A DNA stretch of 64,000 nt from Pseudorhodobacter antarcticus (GTDB lineage: Bacteria > Pseudomonadota > Alphaproteobacteria > Rhodobacterales > Rhodobacteraceae), in assembly GCF_900110135.1 (NCBI RefSeq), contig NZ_FOCO01000009.1, positions 1 through 64,000 of the forward strand. Direction: 5' to 3'. Positions 15,894 to 25,222 of this stretch are shown piece after piece (the stretch's first letter is position 1; the number at the start of each line of letters is the position of its first letter). The notes under the pieces were generated by a model. It made no database searches and had not been told where the DNA came from. It worked only from the letters and a program-made list of their open reading frames with translations. The translations under genes were made by a program, and so were the position numbers.

Positions 15894-16334
15894 TTACGCC
15901 CCGGCTTGGTCGATGTAATCGCCGTAACCTTCGGCCTCCATCTGGTCCAAGGGCACAAAGCGCAAGCTGGCCGAATTGATGCAATAGCGCAGGCCGCCCA
16001 TATCGCGCGGGCCATCGTTGAACACATGGCCAAGGTGGCTGTCGCCGTGTGCCGATCGCACCTCGATGCGGACCATGCCAAGGGTGGCGTCGCGCAATTC
16101 GGCGACGTTGGCGGGTTCAATCGGGGTGGCAAAGGCGGGCCAGCCGCAGCCTGAATTGAATTTGGACGATGACCCGAACAGCGGTTCACCCGAGACAACA
16201 TCGACATAGATGCCGGGTTCAAAATGGTTGTCGAATTTGCCGGTATAAGGGCGTTCGGTGCCGTTTTTTTGCGTCACGCGAAATTCTTCGGGGGTTAAGC
16301 GCGCCAAGGCTTCGTCTGTTTTGGCATAGGTCAT
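15894..16334 (-). CDS. msrB: Peptide-methionine (R)-S-oxide reductase MsrB
   Basis: 146 residues, single MsrB domain, repairing methionine-R-sulfoxide in proteins. Catalytic motif [11 protein letters not shown] holds the nucleophilic cysteine. A second cysteine in [10 protein letters not shown] probably acts as the resolving residue. The two CxxC pairs that bind structural zinc in many MsrBs are absent ([16 protein letters not shown] where a zinc form has Cys), so this is the zinc-free type. ATG 16334 has GAGG upstream; the in-frame extension to 16385 is not conserved-looking. It stands alone between the Puu-like pair and hmgA on the same strand. Confidence 0.93.
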   Translation of the reverse strand: MTYAKTDEALARLTPEEFRVTQKNGTERPYTGKFDNHFEPGIYVDVVSGEPLFGSSSKFNSGCGWPAFATPIEPANVAELRDATLGMVRIEVRSAHGDSHLGHVFNDGPRDMGGLRYCINSASLRFVPLDQMEAEGYGDYIDQAGA

Positions 16335-16401
16335 TTTGGCCTCATTTCTGATGTTGTTATTCGTATTTGGGGGCGCGTGGGCCAAAAATCAAATGCGCCT
16401 T

Positions 16402-17715
16402 TCACGGCGTGCCGTTGAACTTCTTTTCAAGATCGGCCCAGCAGTCGATGTAATCATCCTGCAACGGCGCCTCATATGCTGCGAATGCCGTGAGGTGTTG
16501 GGGGAAGCGGGTTTCGAACATGAAGGACATGGTGTGGTCCAGTTTGTGCGGTTTTAGGCCCGCGTTACTGGCAGCATCAAACGCGCCGCGATCGGGGCCG
16601 TGGGGCAGCATCATATTGTGCAGGCTGATGCCGCCGGGGATAAACCCTTTTAGTTTGGCCTCATATTGGCCGTAAATATTGCCCATCAATTCGGACATGA
16701 CGTTTTTATGATACCACGGCGGGCGAAAGGTGTTTTCCGCCACGGTCCAGCGTTCGCGAAACAAAACAAAGTCGATGTTTGCTGTGCCTTCAATCCCTGA
16801 CAGGGCGGTGAGGACGGTGAAAATGGACGGGTCGGGGTGGTCAAACAGCACAGCGCCAATCGGGCAATAGGTGGACAGGTCGTATTTTACGGGCGCGTAG
16901 TTGCCGTGCCATGCCACCACATCCAAGGGGCTGTGGCCGATGTGGGTTTCATGAAATTGGCCGCACCATTTCACCGTCACCGTGCTTGGCACCTCGCGAT
17001 CTTCAAACGCGGCGACGGGGGTTTTGAAATCGCGGCGGTTGGCCATGCAATTGGCCCCGATGGGCCCGCGCCCCGGCAGATCAAATTTTTGCCCATAGTT
17101 TTCGCAGACAAAGCCGCGCGCGGGGCCTTCCAAAACCTCTACCCGGTAGACCAGACCGCGCGGGATAACGGCGATTTCTTGGGGGGCCAGATCTATCACG
17201 CCCAATTCCGTGCAAAACCGCAAGCGCCCGGTTTGCGGCACCACCAACATCTCTGAATCCGCCGAGTAGAAATAGCTGTCCACCATGCTGGTGTTGACCA
17301 AATACACATGCGCGGCCATGCCGACCTGAATGTTCACATCGCCTGCCGTGGTCATGGTGCGCATGCCCGTAAGCCATGTCAGGGGCGCATCTGAATGGGG
17401 GACCGGATCCCAGCGGTATTGCCCCAGCGACACCACATCGGGGTCGATATGCGGCGCGGTTTTCCAATAGGGCAGGGTGATTTTCGCAAAACGCCCGGTG
17501 TGTTTGACCGATGGGCGGATGCGGTAGCACCATGTGCGTTCATTCTGGTGGCTGGGCGCGGTAAAGGCGGTGCCCGACAGCTGTTCGCCGTAAAGGCCAT
17601 AGGCGCATTTTTGCGGGCTGTTCATGCCTTGCGGCAGGGCACCCGGCAGCGCCTCGGTTTCGAAATCATTGCCAAAGCCGGGCATATAACGGGGGGTGGT
17701 GCCGATCTGGGCCAT
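16402..17715 (-). CDS. hmgA: Homogentisate 1,2-dioxygenase
   Basis: 437 residues, the expected size. It opens the aromatic ring of homogentisate to maleylacetoacetate in tyrosine/phenylalanine breakdown, using a ferrous iron in a cupin fold. Recognisable segments are [19 protein letters not shown] at the N-terminus, [15 protein letters not shown], and the C-terminal [36 protein letters not shown] and [15 protein letters not shown], which carry the His/Glu iron ligands. ATG 17715 is preceded by AAGG at 8 nt. Longer in-frame readings extend into the divergent transporter gene and are artefacts. No other homogentisate pathway genes (hpd, fahA, maiA) are in the window. Confidence 0.97.
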   Translation of the reverse strand: MAQIGTTPRYMPGFGNDFETEALPGALPQGMNSPQKCAYGLYGEQLSGTAFTAPSHQNERTWCYRIRPSVKHTGRFAKITLPYWKTAPHIDPDVVSLGQYRWDPVPHSDAPLTWLTGMRTMTTAGDVNIQVGMAAHVYLVNTSMVDSYFYSADSEMLVVPQTGRLRFCTELGVIDLAPQEIAVIPRGLVYRVEVLEGPARGFVCENYGQKFDLPGRGPIGANCMANRRDFKTPVAAFEDREVPSTVTVKWCGQFHETHIGHSPLDVVAWHGNYAPVKYDLSTYCPIGAVLFDHPDPSIFTVLTALSGIEGTANIDFVLFRERWTVAENTFRPPWYHKNVMSELMGNIYGQYEAKLKGFIPGGISLHNMMLPHGPDRGAFDAASNAGLKPHKLDHTMSFMFETRFPQHLTAFAAYEAPLQDDYIDCWADLEKKFNGTP

Positions 17716-17881
17716 AGCGGTGCCTTTTTGGAAACGGGGGTTTTGCGGGCCAGTTGAAACCGAAACGCACAGGCGCGCAAGGTGCCGCAGGGCCGGGGCT
17801 TTGCGGGGGCTTTGAAATGTGCGGGATCCATGCGAATACTGCGCCGAAGGCTGCATGATCCGTTTGGGAAGGGATACGCAT

Positions 17882-18916
17882 ATGACCAATCGCAGAACCG
17901 CAATGGCGACACTTGGCGGGGCGGTCTTGGCTGCCGTGGTGGCAAGCGGTGCAATGGCGCAAGAGGTGACGCTGCGCCTGCACCAATTCCTGCCCGCGCA
18001 GGCCAATGTGCCAAAGCTGATTTTGGATGTCTGGGCCGATAATGTGGAACGCGACAGCGCGGGCCGAATCAAGGTGGACCGCTTTCCATCCATGCAACTG
18101 GGGGGCGCGCCGCCCGAATTGATTGACCAAGTGGTTGATGGCGTGGCCGATGTGATCTGGACTGTGGTCGGTTATACCCCTGGACGTTTCCCGATGACCG
18201 AGGTGTTTGAACTGCCATTTTTCGTGACGGATGCGCGCGCTGCATCATCGGCCTATTGGCAGATGTATGAAGCGCATATGAAGGATACCGAATTCAAGGA
18301 TGTCCATATGCTGGGCACATGGGTGCATGGGCCGGGGTTGTTTCACACGGCTGATCCGGTTGCGACCCCCGCCGATTTGCAGGGCATGAAAATTCGCGGC
18401 GCGTCGCGCATGGTCAACCAGATGTTGGAAAAGCTGGGGGCGGAACCTGTGGGCATGCCCGTGCCCGCAATCCCCGAGGCGCTGTCCAAAGGGGTGATCG
18501 ACGGCGCGACCATCCCGTGGGAGGTGACGGGGTCGTTGAAGGTGCCGGAACTGGTGCAAAACCATACCGAATTTGAAGGGGCGGCGCTGTACAACATCAC
18601 CTTTGTTCTGGCGATGAACAAAGGGGTTTACGCAGGCCTGCCTGATGATTTGAAGGTGGTGATTGACAAAAATTCCGGCCTTGCGTTTTCCATTTTTGCG
18701 GGGGGCACGCAGGCGGATGCGGACGCGCCCGCACGGCAAGTGGCGGTGGATTTGGGCAACACAATTGTCACCATCAGCGCCGCTGATGCGGCTGCCAATT
18801 GGATGCCGCTGGTGGAACCGATCTATGCCGATTGGGTGGCCGATATGGCGACCAAAGGCATCGACGGCCAAGCGTTGATCGACGAGGCGCGCGCCCTGAT
18901 GGCGGCCTATAAGTAA
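17882..18916 (+). CDS. TRAP transporter solute-binding protein (DctP family), probably taurine
   Basis: 344 residues with an N-terminal export signal (basic MTNRRTAMA, hydrophobic core, cleavage near [10 protein letters not shown]). It is a DctP-type periplasmic binding protein, which delivers an organic anion or zwitterion to a TRAP permease. The ligand region contains [12 protein letters not shown] and [12 protein letters not shown], where the conserved arginine salt-bridges a ligand carboxylate or sulfonate. ATG 17882 follows AAGGG at 9 nt. It is followed by matching DctQ and DctM genes and then tpa, so taurine uptake (TauK role) is likely; ligand identity is inferred from context. Confidence 0.88.
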   Translation: MTNRRTAMATLGGAVLAAVVASGAMAQEVTLRLHQFLPAQANVPKLILDVWADNVERDSAGRIKVDRFPSMQLGGAPPELIDQVVDGVADVIWTVVGYTPGRFPMTEVFELPFFVTDARAASSAYWQMYEAHMKDTEFKDVHMLGTWVHGPGLFHTADPVATPADLQGMKIRGASRMVNQMLEKLGAEPVGMPVPAIPEALSKGVIDGATIPWEVTGSLKVPELVQNHTEFEGAALYNITFVLAMNKGVYAGLPDDLKVVIDKNSGLAFSIFAGGTQADADAPARQVAVDLGNTIVTISAADAAANWMPLVEPIYADWVADMATKGIDGQALIDEARALMAAYK

Positions 18917-18932
18917 CGAGATATCGCACAGG

Positions 18933-18968
18933 CGGCCCGGGTGCAGCCCCCTGCGCCGGGCCGTTTTT
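18933..18968 (+). terminator. Hairpin with T-run between DctP and DctQ genes
   Basis: CGGCCCGG (18933-18940) pairs with CCGGGCCG (18956-18963), followed by five T. It looks like a rho-independent terminator placed inside the TRAP operon. Partial termination here would give more binding protein than permease, the usual need for such systems. Confidence 0.75.
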
Positions 18969-18987
18969 GCCGCATTAAAGGCGCGTG

Positions 18988-19563
18988 ATGCATCGCTTTT
19001 TCCTGACTTTGTCGCGATTGTTTGCCTATTTGGGCGGGCTGATGCTGGTGGCGCTGATCTTTATGACCTGCGCGTCGGTGTTGGGGCGTTGGGCCAATGA
19101 TATGCTGCATGGCATGGTTGGTGCTGGGGTGATGCCGGGGGTGGCGCAATGGGGCCTTGATGCGGGCATCGGGGCTATTCGGGGGGATTTTGAATTGATG
19201 GAGGCGGGCATCGCCTTTGCCATTTTTGCCTTTTTGCCGTGGTGCCAGATCACGGGCGGGCATGCGGCGGTGGACCTGTTCACATCACGCCTGCCGCCGC
19301 GCGCGGACCGGATTTTGCGCGCGATAACGGAGGGGCTTTTTGCCGCCGTTCTGGTCGTGATCGCCGTGCAATTGGGCGCAGGCATGGTAAGCAAACTGCA
19401 ATCGGGGCAAACCACGTTTCTGCTGCAGGTTCCGCTGTGGTGGGCCTATGCGCTGTCGCTGTCGGGGGCGGCGGCGGCGGCGGGTGTTGGGTTGTACATG
19501 GCCGCCGCACGGCTGGCCGAAGCGTGGTTGGGCCGGCCCCTTTTGCCGCAGGCGGCACCATGA
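18988..19563 (+). CDS. TRAP transporter small permease subunit (DctQ family)
   Basis: 191 residues with about four membrane-spanning segments (near 10-35, 60-80, 95-115 and 140-165) and the DctQ-like stretch FLPWCQITGGHAAVDLFTSRLP. Together with the DctM subunit it forms the sodium-driven TRAP permease that accepts substrate from the DctP protein. ATG 18988 has AAAGG 6 nt upstream, with an adjacent in-frame GTG at 18985 as alternative. Its stop overlaps the next start as ATGA. Sequence of DctQ proteins is poorly conserved; the assignment leans on position and topology. Confidence 0.88.
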   Translation: MHRFFLTLSRLFAYLGGLMLVALIFMTCASVLGRWANDMLHGMVGAGVMPGVAQWGLDAGIGAIRGDFELMEAGIAFAIFAFLPWCQITGGHAAVDLFTSRLPPRADRILRAITEGLFAAVLVVIAVQLGAGMVSKLQSGQTTFLLQVPLWWAYALSLSGAAAAAGVGLYMAAARLAEAWLGRPLLPQAAP

Positions 19564-21056
19564 GCGATTTGGCGATTGGTCTGTGGTCATTTCCCGCCCT
19601 GCTGGCGCTGATATTTCTGCGCGTGCCCATCGGGCTTGCGATGTTTTTGGCCGGATTGGTGGGGGTTAGCATTATCACGGGCGGGCCGGGCGTGGCGCTG
19701 GCCCGGTTGAAATCCGAAACCTTCACCACGTTTTCCAGCTATTCGCTGTCTATCGTGCCGATGTTTTTGTTGATGGGCCATTTTGCCACGCTTGGCGGCA
19801 TGTCGCAGGCGTTGTTCAAAGCGGCAGAAAGCTGGTTGGGCCACCGGCGCGGCGGTGTGGCGATGGCGGCAATCGGGGCCTGCGCAGGGTTTGGGTCGAT
19901 CTGTGGGTCATCGCTGGCCACGGCCGCCACGATGGGCCGCGTGGCGCTGCCGGAACTGCGCGCCAACGGGTATGCAGGTGGGTTTGCGACGGCCACATTG
20001 GCGGCGGGCGGCACGTTGGGGATATTAATCCCGCCGTCGGTCGTGTTGGTGATTTATGCGATTTTGACCGAAACCAACATTGCAAAGCTGTTTTTGGCGG
20101 CGTTCATTCCGGGGGTGATGGCGGCGCTGGGATATGTCGCCGTGATTGCGATTTATGTCCGGCTGTACCCGGATGCGGCGGGGGTGCGGGCGCGGGTGCC
20201 ATATGCCGCACGCATGGCGGCGATGGTCAAGGTTTGGCCAGTTTTGTTGGTGTTTGTCACCGTGGTTGGTGGCATTTACGGCGGCATTTTCACCCCGACC
20301 GAAGGGGCGGCTGTGGGTGCTTTTGGCACAGGATTGATTGCGTGGTTGAACGGCGGTTTGACGCGGGCGACGCTGGCCGACAGTTTTTTGGTCACGGCCC
20401 GGTCCAGTGCGATGATCTTTTTTATCGTGCTGGGGGCGGCGTTTTACAACGGGTTTTTGGCGCTGACCCAAGTGCCGCAGGAAATTGCGATTTGGGTGAC
20501 GGGGCAAGGGTTGAACCCGTGGGTTGTCATGGTTTTGATCTTGGTGTTTTACCTGCTGCTGGGCTGTTTGATGGACAGTCTGTCGATGATTTTGCTGACG
20601 GTGCCGATCTTTTGGCCTGTGGTGCAGGGGCTTGATTTTGGGATGGTCAGCATGGCCGATCTGCACGCCGCCCGCGCGCTGGATACGTTGGCGGGTGGGG
20701 TTGTCATTGCCCCCGATATGCTGGCCAGCGTGCAGGCCGCATTGGCCCAAGGGGTGGAGCTGACGCGCGATCAAATCGCCGCTTTGGGTTTGCGCGGGGT
20801 GAATGCGGGTGCGCTGGCGCGGATCAATATGGAACAGACCGCGATCTGGTTCGGGATTTTGGTTTTGATCGTGGTGGAGGTGGGTCTGATCACGCCCCCG
20901 GTGGGGATGAACCTGTTCATCATCAACACGATGGACCGCAAAACACCGATTGTGGAGACGTATAAGGCGGTGCTGTTTTTCGTCGCGTCCGATGTGCTGC
21001 GGGTGGCGGTTTTGGTGGCGTTCCCGGTGATCACGCTGGTGTTGGTAGGGTTTTGA
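19560..21056 (+). CDS. TRAP transporter large permease subunit (DctM family)
   Basis: 498 residues, mostly hydrophobic, DctM/IT-superfamily permease. Recognisable parts are FLRVPIGLAMFLAGLVG, MGHFATLGGMSQALFKAAESWLG, CAGFGSICGSSLATAATMGR, LAAGGTLGILIPPSVVLVIYA, GGIYGGIFTPTEGAAVGAFG and GLITPPVGMNLFIIN near the end. An internal loop of about 45 residues between LLTVPIFWPVVQGLDFG and the last helices is long for the family. The start ATG 19560 overlaps the DctQ stop. With neighbours 17882-19563 it forms the probable TauKLM-type taurine importer. Confidence 0.93.
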   Translation: MSDLAIGLWSFPALLALIFLRVPIGLAMFLAGLVGVSIITGGPGVALARLKSETFTTFSSYSLSIVPMFLLMGHFATLGGMSQALFKAAESWLGHRRGGVAMAAIGACAGFGSICGSSLATAATMGRVALPELRANGYAGGFATATLAAGGTLGILIPPSVVLVIYAILTETNIAKLFLAAFIPGVMAALGYVAVIAIYVRLYPDAAGVRARVPYAARMAAMVKVWPVLLVFVTVVGGIYGGIFTPTEGAAVGAFGTGLIAWLNGGLTRATLADSFLVTARSSAMIFFIVLGAAFYNGFLALTQVPQEIAIWVTGQGLNPWVVMVLILVFYLLLGCLMDSLSMILLTVPIFWPVVQGLDFGMVSMADLHAARALDTLAGGVVIAPDMLASVQAALAQGVELTRDQIAALGLRGVNAGALARINMEQTAIWFGILVLIVVEVGLITPPVGMNLFIINTMDRKTPIVETYKAVLFFVASDVLRVAVLVAFPVITLVLVGF

Positions 21057-21062
21057 TCTTTT

Positions 21063-21095
21063 CTGGACTTAAAAGGGCGTTTGGTCTGGCGTTAA
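21063..21095 (+). promoter_or_regulatory. Probable TauR operator: direct repeats upstream of tpa
   Basis: CTGGACTTAA at 21063-21072 exactly matches the CTGGACYTAA repeat described as the TauR target in Rhodobacter capsulatus tpa. A second, degenerate copy CTGGCGTTAA (8 of 10) lies at 21086-21095 on the same strand. They sit about 97-129 bp ahead of the tpa start codon. MocR regulators typically bind such tandem repeats. Confidence 0.75.
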
Positions 21096-21191
21096 ATGGT
21101 GGCTTGGCAAATTCCGATATTCGGGCATGATACATCATCTGATTTCTGTGCGGGGGCGATGGCCTGCCCGCGTTTTCCCAAAGGTGTTCCC

Positions 21192-22583
21192 ATGGATGCG
21201 ATGACCCGCAGCAACGATACGTTCAACGATATGTCCGGGGTGATCGCCGCAGATCGCGCGCATATCTGGCACCATCTGGCGCAGCACAAACCGTTTGAAA
21301 CGGTCGATCCGCGCATCATCGTGGAGGGCAAGGGCCTGCGCGTTTGGGATGCCAAGGGCAAGGAGCATATTGATGCCGTGTCGGGCGGGGTTTGGACCGT
21401 CAACGTGGGCTATGGCCGCGAGTCGATTGCCAAAGCGATTTACGATCAGGTTTTGAAGATGAACTTTTTTGGCGGGGCGGCGGGGTCCGTGCCCGGCGCG
21501 TTGTTTGCGGAAAAACTGATCGCGAAGATGCCGGGCCTTAGCCGGGTTTATTATGCCAATTCGGGGTCGGAGGCGAATGAAAAGGCGTTCAAGATGATCC
21601 GCCAAATCTCGGCCCGGCATCATGGCGGCAAGAAATACAAGATTTTGTACCGCAACCGCGACTATCACGGGTCAACTTTGGCGACCATGTCGGCGGGGGG
21701 GCAGAATGAGAGGAACGCCCAGTATGGCCCCTTTGCGCCGGGGTTTGTGGAGGTGCCGCATTGCATGGAATATCGCAAGCAGTGGGACGTGGAAAATTAC
21801 GGTCTGCGCGCTGCGGATGCGATCGAAGAGGTGATTTTGCGCGAGGGGCCGGACACGGTGGGCGGCCTGTGTTTGGAGCCGATGACAGCGGGCGGGGGCG
21901 TGATTACGCCGCCTGAGGGGTATTGGGACCGGGTGCAAGAGATTTGCCAGAAATACAATATTTTGCTGCATATTGATGAGGTCGTGTGCGGGATGGGGCG
22001 CACGGGCACTTGGATGGGCTATCAAAATTACGGAATTAAGCCGGATTTTGTCAGCCTCGCCAAAGGGGTTGCGTCGGGGTATGCGGCGATTTCGTGCATG
22101 GTCACGACCGAGGCTGTGTTTGACATGTTCAAGGACGACCCGAACGACCCGCTGTCGTATTTTCGCGATATTTCCACCTTTGGCGGCTGCACGGCGGGGC
22201 CTGCGGCGGCGTTGGAAAACATGCGGATTTTGGAGGATGAGGACCTGCTGGGCAACACCTTGCGGATGGAAAAGCGGTTGATGGGAAACCTGTCCAACCT
22301 GATGGACAAACATCGGGTGATTGGGGATGTGCGGGGCAAGGGGCTGTTTTGTGGGGCCGAATTGGTCGCGGACCGGGGGACCAAAGAGCCTGCGGATGAA
22401 AAGAAAGTGGCGGCTGTGGTGGCCGATTGTGCGGCGCAGGGCGTGTTGATTGGCATGACAAACCGGAGTTTGACGGGGCTGAACAACACCCTGACGTTTG
22501 CGCCGCCTTTGATCGCCACGGGAGATGATATTGATGCGATCACCCATGCGGTGGATATTGCGCTGACCAAGGTTTTTTCCTGA
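21192..22583 (+). CDS. tpa: Taurine:pyruvate aminotransferase
   Basis: 463 residues, class III PLP aminotransferase. It moves the amino group of taurine to pyruvate, giving sulfoacetaldehyde and alanine, the first step of taurine dissimilation. Class III marks are YYANSGSEANEKAFKM, DYHGSTLATMSAGGQ, HIDEVVCGMGRTGTWMG and the PLP lysine in DFVSLAKGVASGYAA. The N-terminus FNDMSGVIAADRAHIWHHL and the NAQYGPFAPGFVEVPHC region are Tpa-like rather than generic omega-transaminase. ATG 21192 has AAAGG 7-8 nt upstream. TauR-type repeats precede it and tauR lies downstream. A putrescine:pyruvate aminotransferase is the main alternative and would fit the polyamine genes to the left. Confidence 0.9.
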   Translation: MDAMTRSNDTFNDMSGVIAADRAHIWHHLAQHKPFETVDPRIIVEGKGLRVWDAKGKEHIDAVSGGVWTVNVGYGRESIAKAIYDQVLKMNFFGGAAGSVPGALFAEKLIAKMPGLSRVYYANSGSEANEKAFKMIRQISARHHGGKKYKILYRNRDYHGSTLATMSAGGQNERNAQYGPFAPGFVEVPHCMEYRKQWDVENYGLRAADAIEEVILREGPDTVGGLCLEPMTAGGGVITPPEGYWDRVQEICQKYNILLHIDEVVCGMGRTGTWMGYQNYGIKPDFVSLAKGVASGYAAISCMVTTEAVFDMFKDDPNDPLSYFRDISTFGGCTAGPAAALENMRILEDEDLLGNTLRMEKRLMGNLSNLMDKHRVIGDVRGKGLFCGAELVADRGTKEPADEKKVAAVVADCAAQGVLIGMTNRSLTGLNNTLTFAPPLIATGDDIDAITHAVDIALTKVFS

Positions 22584-22605
22584 TCGCAACCGCGATACAT
22601 CGCAC

Positions 22606-22645
22606 GAAGTACCCGGAAAATCGCGCGCGATTTTCCGGGTACTTC
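22606..22645. repeat. Perfect 40-bp palindrome downstream of tpa
   Basis: Two exact 20-nt arms beginning GAAGTACCCGGAAAATCGCG meet without spacer. As RNA it can form an 18-bp stem with a tetraloop on either strand. No T-run follows, so if it ends tpa transcription it is not a classical terminator. It lies 23 bp past the tpa stop and ahead of a degraded gene. A long A/T-rich stretch with TTTGTTTTTGTG follows. Confidence 0.9.
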
Positions 22646-22718
22646 ATTGGTATGTAATGATATTTGTTTTTGTGTTAACTGAATTTTAACGCGGCATCGC
22701 GGGTTGGGGTGGGGTGTT

Positions 22719-23665
22719 GTGTTGGAATTGTTGCTGCTGGTGGGTGGGTTTATTGGCCTGTCGATGATGATGAATTCCGATAGGGATAGCGCGGAGAGTG
22801 ATGCCGCGCCCGATAGCGGGCCCGTTGCGGCCCCTGCGGCGACGATACCCGTGCCGGTGGAGACTGCCCCAGAGGTGGACACGGTCGAGACGTTGAGCCG
22901 GGCGTTGTGGTGCCGGGTGAGGCCGGGGGGCCCGTTAATGTGGCACCAATCCTGCCCCCGCCTGTTTTGCTTGCGCCTGTTGTTCCGGCACCCGTTTTGC
23001 CCAATGCGCCGATTTTTGGCACCGCCGCGTCAGACCGGATTGACGGTGGCGTGGGGGCCGATGTGATTGACGGGCGGGGTGGCAATGACACGATTTTTAG
23101 CGGCGACACCTATCTGGAGGAGGGGCCAGCGGCGTGACAGGCGGCGAGGGCCGTGATGTGCTGACGCTGTTTGACATTTTGGGCGATGATGCGGTGGCGC
23201 AGATCACCGATTTTGACCGCAGCCAAGACAGCCTGCGGGTTTGGATTGACGTGGGCGCGGGCGATGCCGGGCCGTTGACCCTGCGCGATTGGGCCGATGG
23301 AACCGGCGCGGATTTGTTTTACGGCGATGATTTGGTGGCCGAAATTGGCGGGGCGCAAGGCATGGACCCCGCGATGATTGACCTGTTTGTGCGCGGCGGG
23401 GCGGACGCCGGGCCGATCAATTTGTTTGATGGGCCGGGGTCGAACACGTTGCTGGGCAACGGGTCCAACAGCACGCTGTCGGGCGGGGGTGGGCGATGAT
23501 GTGATCACGGTGGGTGGCGCGACCTTGGTTCCGGGGGCCGCGTTGTCGATGCAGGTTTGGGCCGACGGGCGGGGCGCGGATGTGTTGGCGGGCGCAGAGG
23601 TGATTGCGCGCGTCACGGGTGGGCAAGGGTTGGCTGTGGCCTATATTGGGGTGGTCCGGCGATAA
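22719..23665 (+). pseudogene. RTX/hemolysin-type calcium-binding protein, frameshifted
   Basis: Four reading-frame segments make one degraded protein. The first (from about 22719) gives a hydrophobic N-terminus ELLLLVGGFIGLSMMM plus an acidic, Pro/Ala-rich linker. Another frame (about 22895-23137) gives APIFGTAASDRIDGGVGADV and IDGRGGNDTIFSGDT, classic GGxGxD calcium-binding nonapeptides. A third (about 23134-23499) and fourth (about 23499-23665) give DVLTLFDILGDDAVAQITDF and GGATLVPGAALSMQVWADG. Breaks fall near G-rich runs around 22921-22933, 23120-23140 and 23480-23500. Members are secreted by type I systems. It is either a true pseudogene or affected by homopolymer errors. Confidence 0.72.
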
Positions 23666-23698
23666 GGCTGCTTGACTTTTGCGCGGGCTGGGCGCGGG

Positions 23699-23708
23699 AT
23701 AGGTCCAG
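23699..23708 (-). promoter_or_regulatory. Possible TauR half-site ahead of tauR
   Basis: Read on the minus strand the ten bases are CTGGACCTAT, nine of ten to the CTGGACYTAA repeat seen upstream of tpa. It lies 24 bp before the tauR start codon, where binding could repress its own gene. Only one clear copy is present. Confidence 0.4.
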
Positions 23709-23731
23709 ATTTGGTGTGACATGAGGCCAGA

Positions 23732-25222
23732 ATGGCGATCCCCCCGGAAGCGTTCTTTTTGCATGGCAATTTGAATGGCACTTTGCAGCAGCGTATCCGG
23801 CAATTGGTGGCCGAGGGCATTGTGGCGGGGCGGTTTCGCGCTTGTGACAAGATGCCATCCAGCCGGGGGTTGGCGGCGCAGTTGGGGGTGTCGCGCATCA
23901 CCGTGACGCTGGCCTATACCGATTTGGTGGCGTCTGATTATCTGACATCAAAGGGGCGGTCGGGGTATTTTGTATCTGCCAGCGCGCCGTTGCAGCCTGA
24001 ATTTGAGGTGGGGCCGCGCGCGCTGGCCGTGCAGGTGGATTATGCGCAGCGCACGGGCCAGCGGTTTTCGGGCGCAGAGATGTTGCGCAGGCCTGCGGAT
24101 TGGGCCAGCTTTCGCTATCCGTTCATTTATGGGCAGGCGGATGCCAGTTTGTTTGACCATCAAAACTGGCGGCAATGTGCGGTGCGCGCGCTGGGCAAGC
24201 GGGATTTTGAAGCGCTGACCAGCGATTATTACGACCGTGATGATCCGTTGCTGATCGAATATATCTTGCGCAACATCTTGCCGCGCCGTGGGATTGAGGC
24301 GACCGGGGCGGAGGTGTTGCTGACGATGGGCGCGCAAAATGCGCTGTGGTTGGCGGGGCAGGTTTTGACGCGGCCGGGCGTGCGGGCGGCGGTGGAAAAC
24401 CCCGGATACCCCAGTTTGCGCGGGATTTTGGCGCAGACGGGGGCGGCTGTGGACTGGGTGGATGTGGACGAAGGCGGGTTGCCACCCGATGCAATTCCTG
24501 CGGGGGTGAATGTGGTGTTCACCAGCGCCAGCCATCATTGCCCGACCAATGCGACAATGCCGATGGCGCGGCGGCGGGCGCTGATTGAGGCCGCAAGCGC
24601 GCGGGATTTTGTGATTGTCGAGGATGATTATGAGTTCGAGATGTCGTTCCTGAAGGCGGTGTCGCCGGCGTTGAAATCGCTGGACCGTGAGGGGCGGGTT
24701 GTTCATGTCGGGTCGTTTTCCAAGTCGATCTTTCCGGGGTTGCGGTTGGGGTATATCGTGGCCCCCGAAGGGTTTATCCGCGAGGCGCGGGCGTTGCGGG
24801 CGCTGACGTTGCGCCACCCGCCCGGCCATATTCAGCGCACGGCGGCGTATTTTTTAAGCCTCGGGCATTATGATGCGTTGGTGAACCGGATGAAGCAGGC
24901 GTTCAAGCGGCGGCGTTTGGCGATGGGCGAGGCGATGGAGGCGGCAGGGTTGCAAGTGGCGGGGCAGGGCGGGGTTGGTGGGTCGAGTTTTTGGATGGTG
25001 GCGCCGGAGGGGGTGGACACCGAAGCCTTGGCGCGCGGGTTGCATGCGCAGGGTGTGTTGATTGAACCGGGGCGGGTGTTTTTTGACCCCGCGCGCGCGC
25101 CGCGCAATTATTATCGGCTGGCGTATTCCACGATTCCGGTGGGGCGGATTGCCGAAGGGGTGGGGTTGATTGCGGCGGGGATTGCGCGGGCCGACAGGTG
25201 CAAGCCGGTGCGGCCCGTATGA
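23732..25222 (+). CDS. tauR: MocR/PdxR-family regulator, taurine utilisation activator TauR
   Basis: 496 residues: an N-terminal GntR winged helix (LQQRIRQLVAEGIVAGRFRA, then SSRGLAAQLGVSRITVTLAY, residues about 15-85) fused to a type I aminotransferase-like domain that binds PLP as effector sensor (Lys in HVGSFSKSIFPGLRLGY). MocR proteins do not transaminate; they sense PLP adducts of amines. Location between tpa and a TauE-type exporter, and the TauR-type repeats upstream of tpa, support taurine control. ATG 23732 has GAGG 7 nt before. Stop overlaps the next start as ATGA. The tpa-tauR order here, same strand with a decayed gene between, differs from divergent arrangements known elsewhere. 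Confidence 0.86.
   Translation: MAIPPEAFFLHGNLNGTLQQRIRQLVAEGIVAGRFRACDKMPSSRGLAAQLGVSRITVTLAYTDLVASDYLTSKGRSGYFVSASAPLQPEFEVGPRALAVQVDYAQRTGQRFSGAEMLRRPADWASFRYPFIYGQADASLFDHQNWRQCAVRALGKRDFEALTSDYYDRDDPLLIEYILRNILPRRGIEATGAEVLLTMGAQNALWLAGQVLTRPGVRAAVENPGYPSLRGILAQTGAAVDWVDVDEGGLPPDAIPAGVNVVFTSASHHCPTNATMPMARRRALIEAASARDFVIVEDDYEFEMSFLKAVSPALKSLDREGRVVHVGSFSKSIFPGLRLGYIVAPEGFIREARALRALTLRHPPGHIQRTAAYFLSLGHYDALVNRMKQAFKRRRLAMGEAMEAAGLQVAGQGGVGGSSFWMVAPEGVDTEALARGLHAQGVLIEPGRVFFDPARAPRNYYRLAYSTIPVGRIAEGVGLIAAGIARADRCKPVRPV

Noticed and set aside
17716-18093. N-terminal extension of hmgA into the TRAP gene
   Set aside because: The extra 126 codons lie opposite the DctP coding start; homogentisate dioxygenase begins at [10 protein letters not shown] with its own ribosome site.
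22606-22645. Start of a CRISPR or other array
   Set aside because: The palindrome occurs once here; no spaced repeats follow and no cas genes are present.
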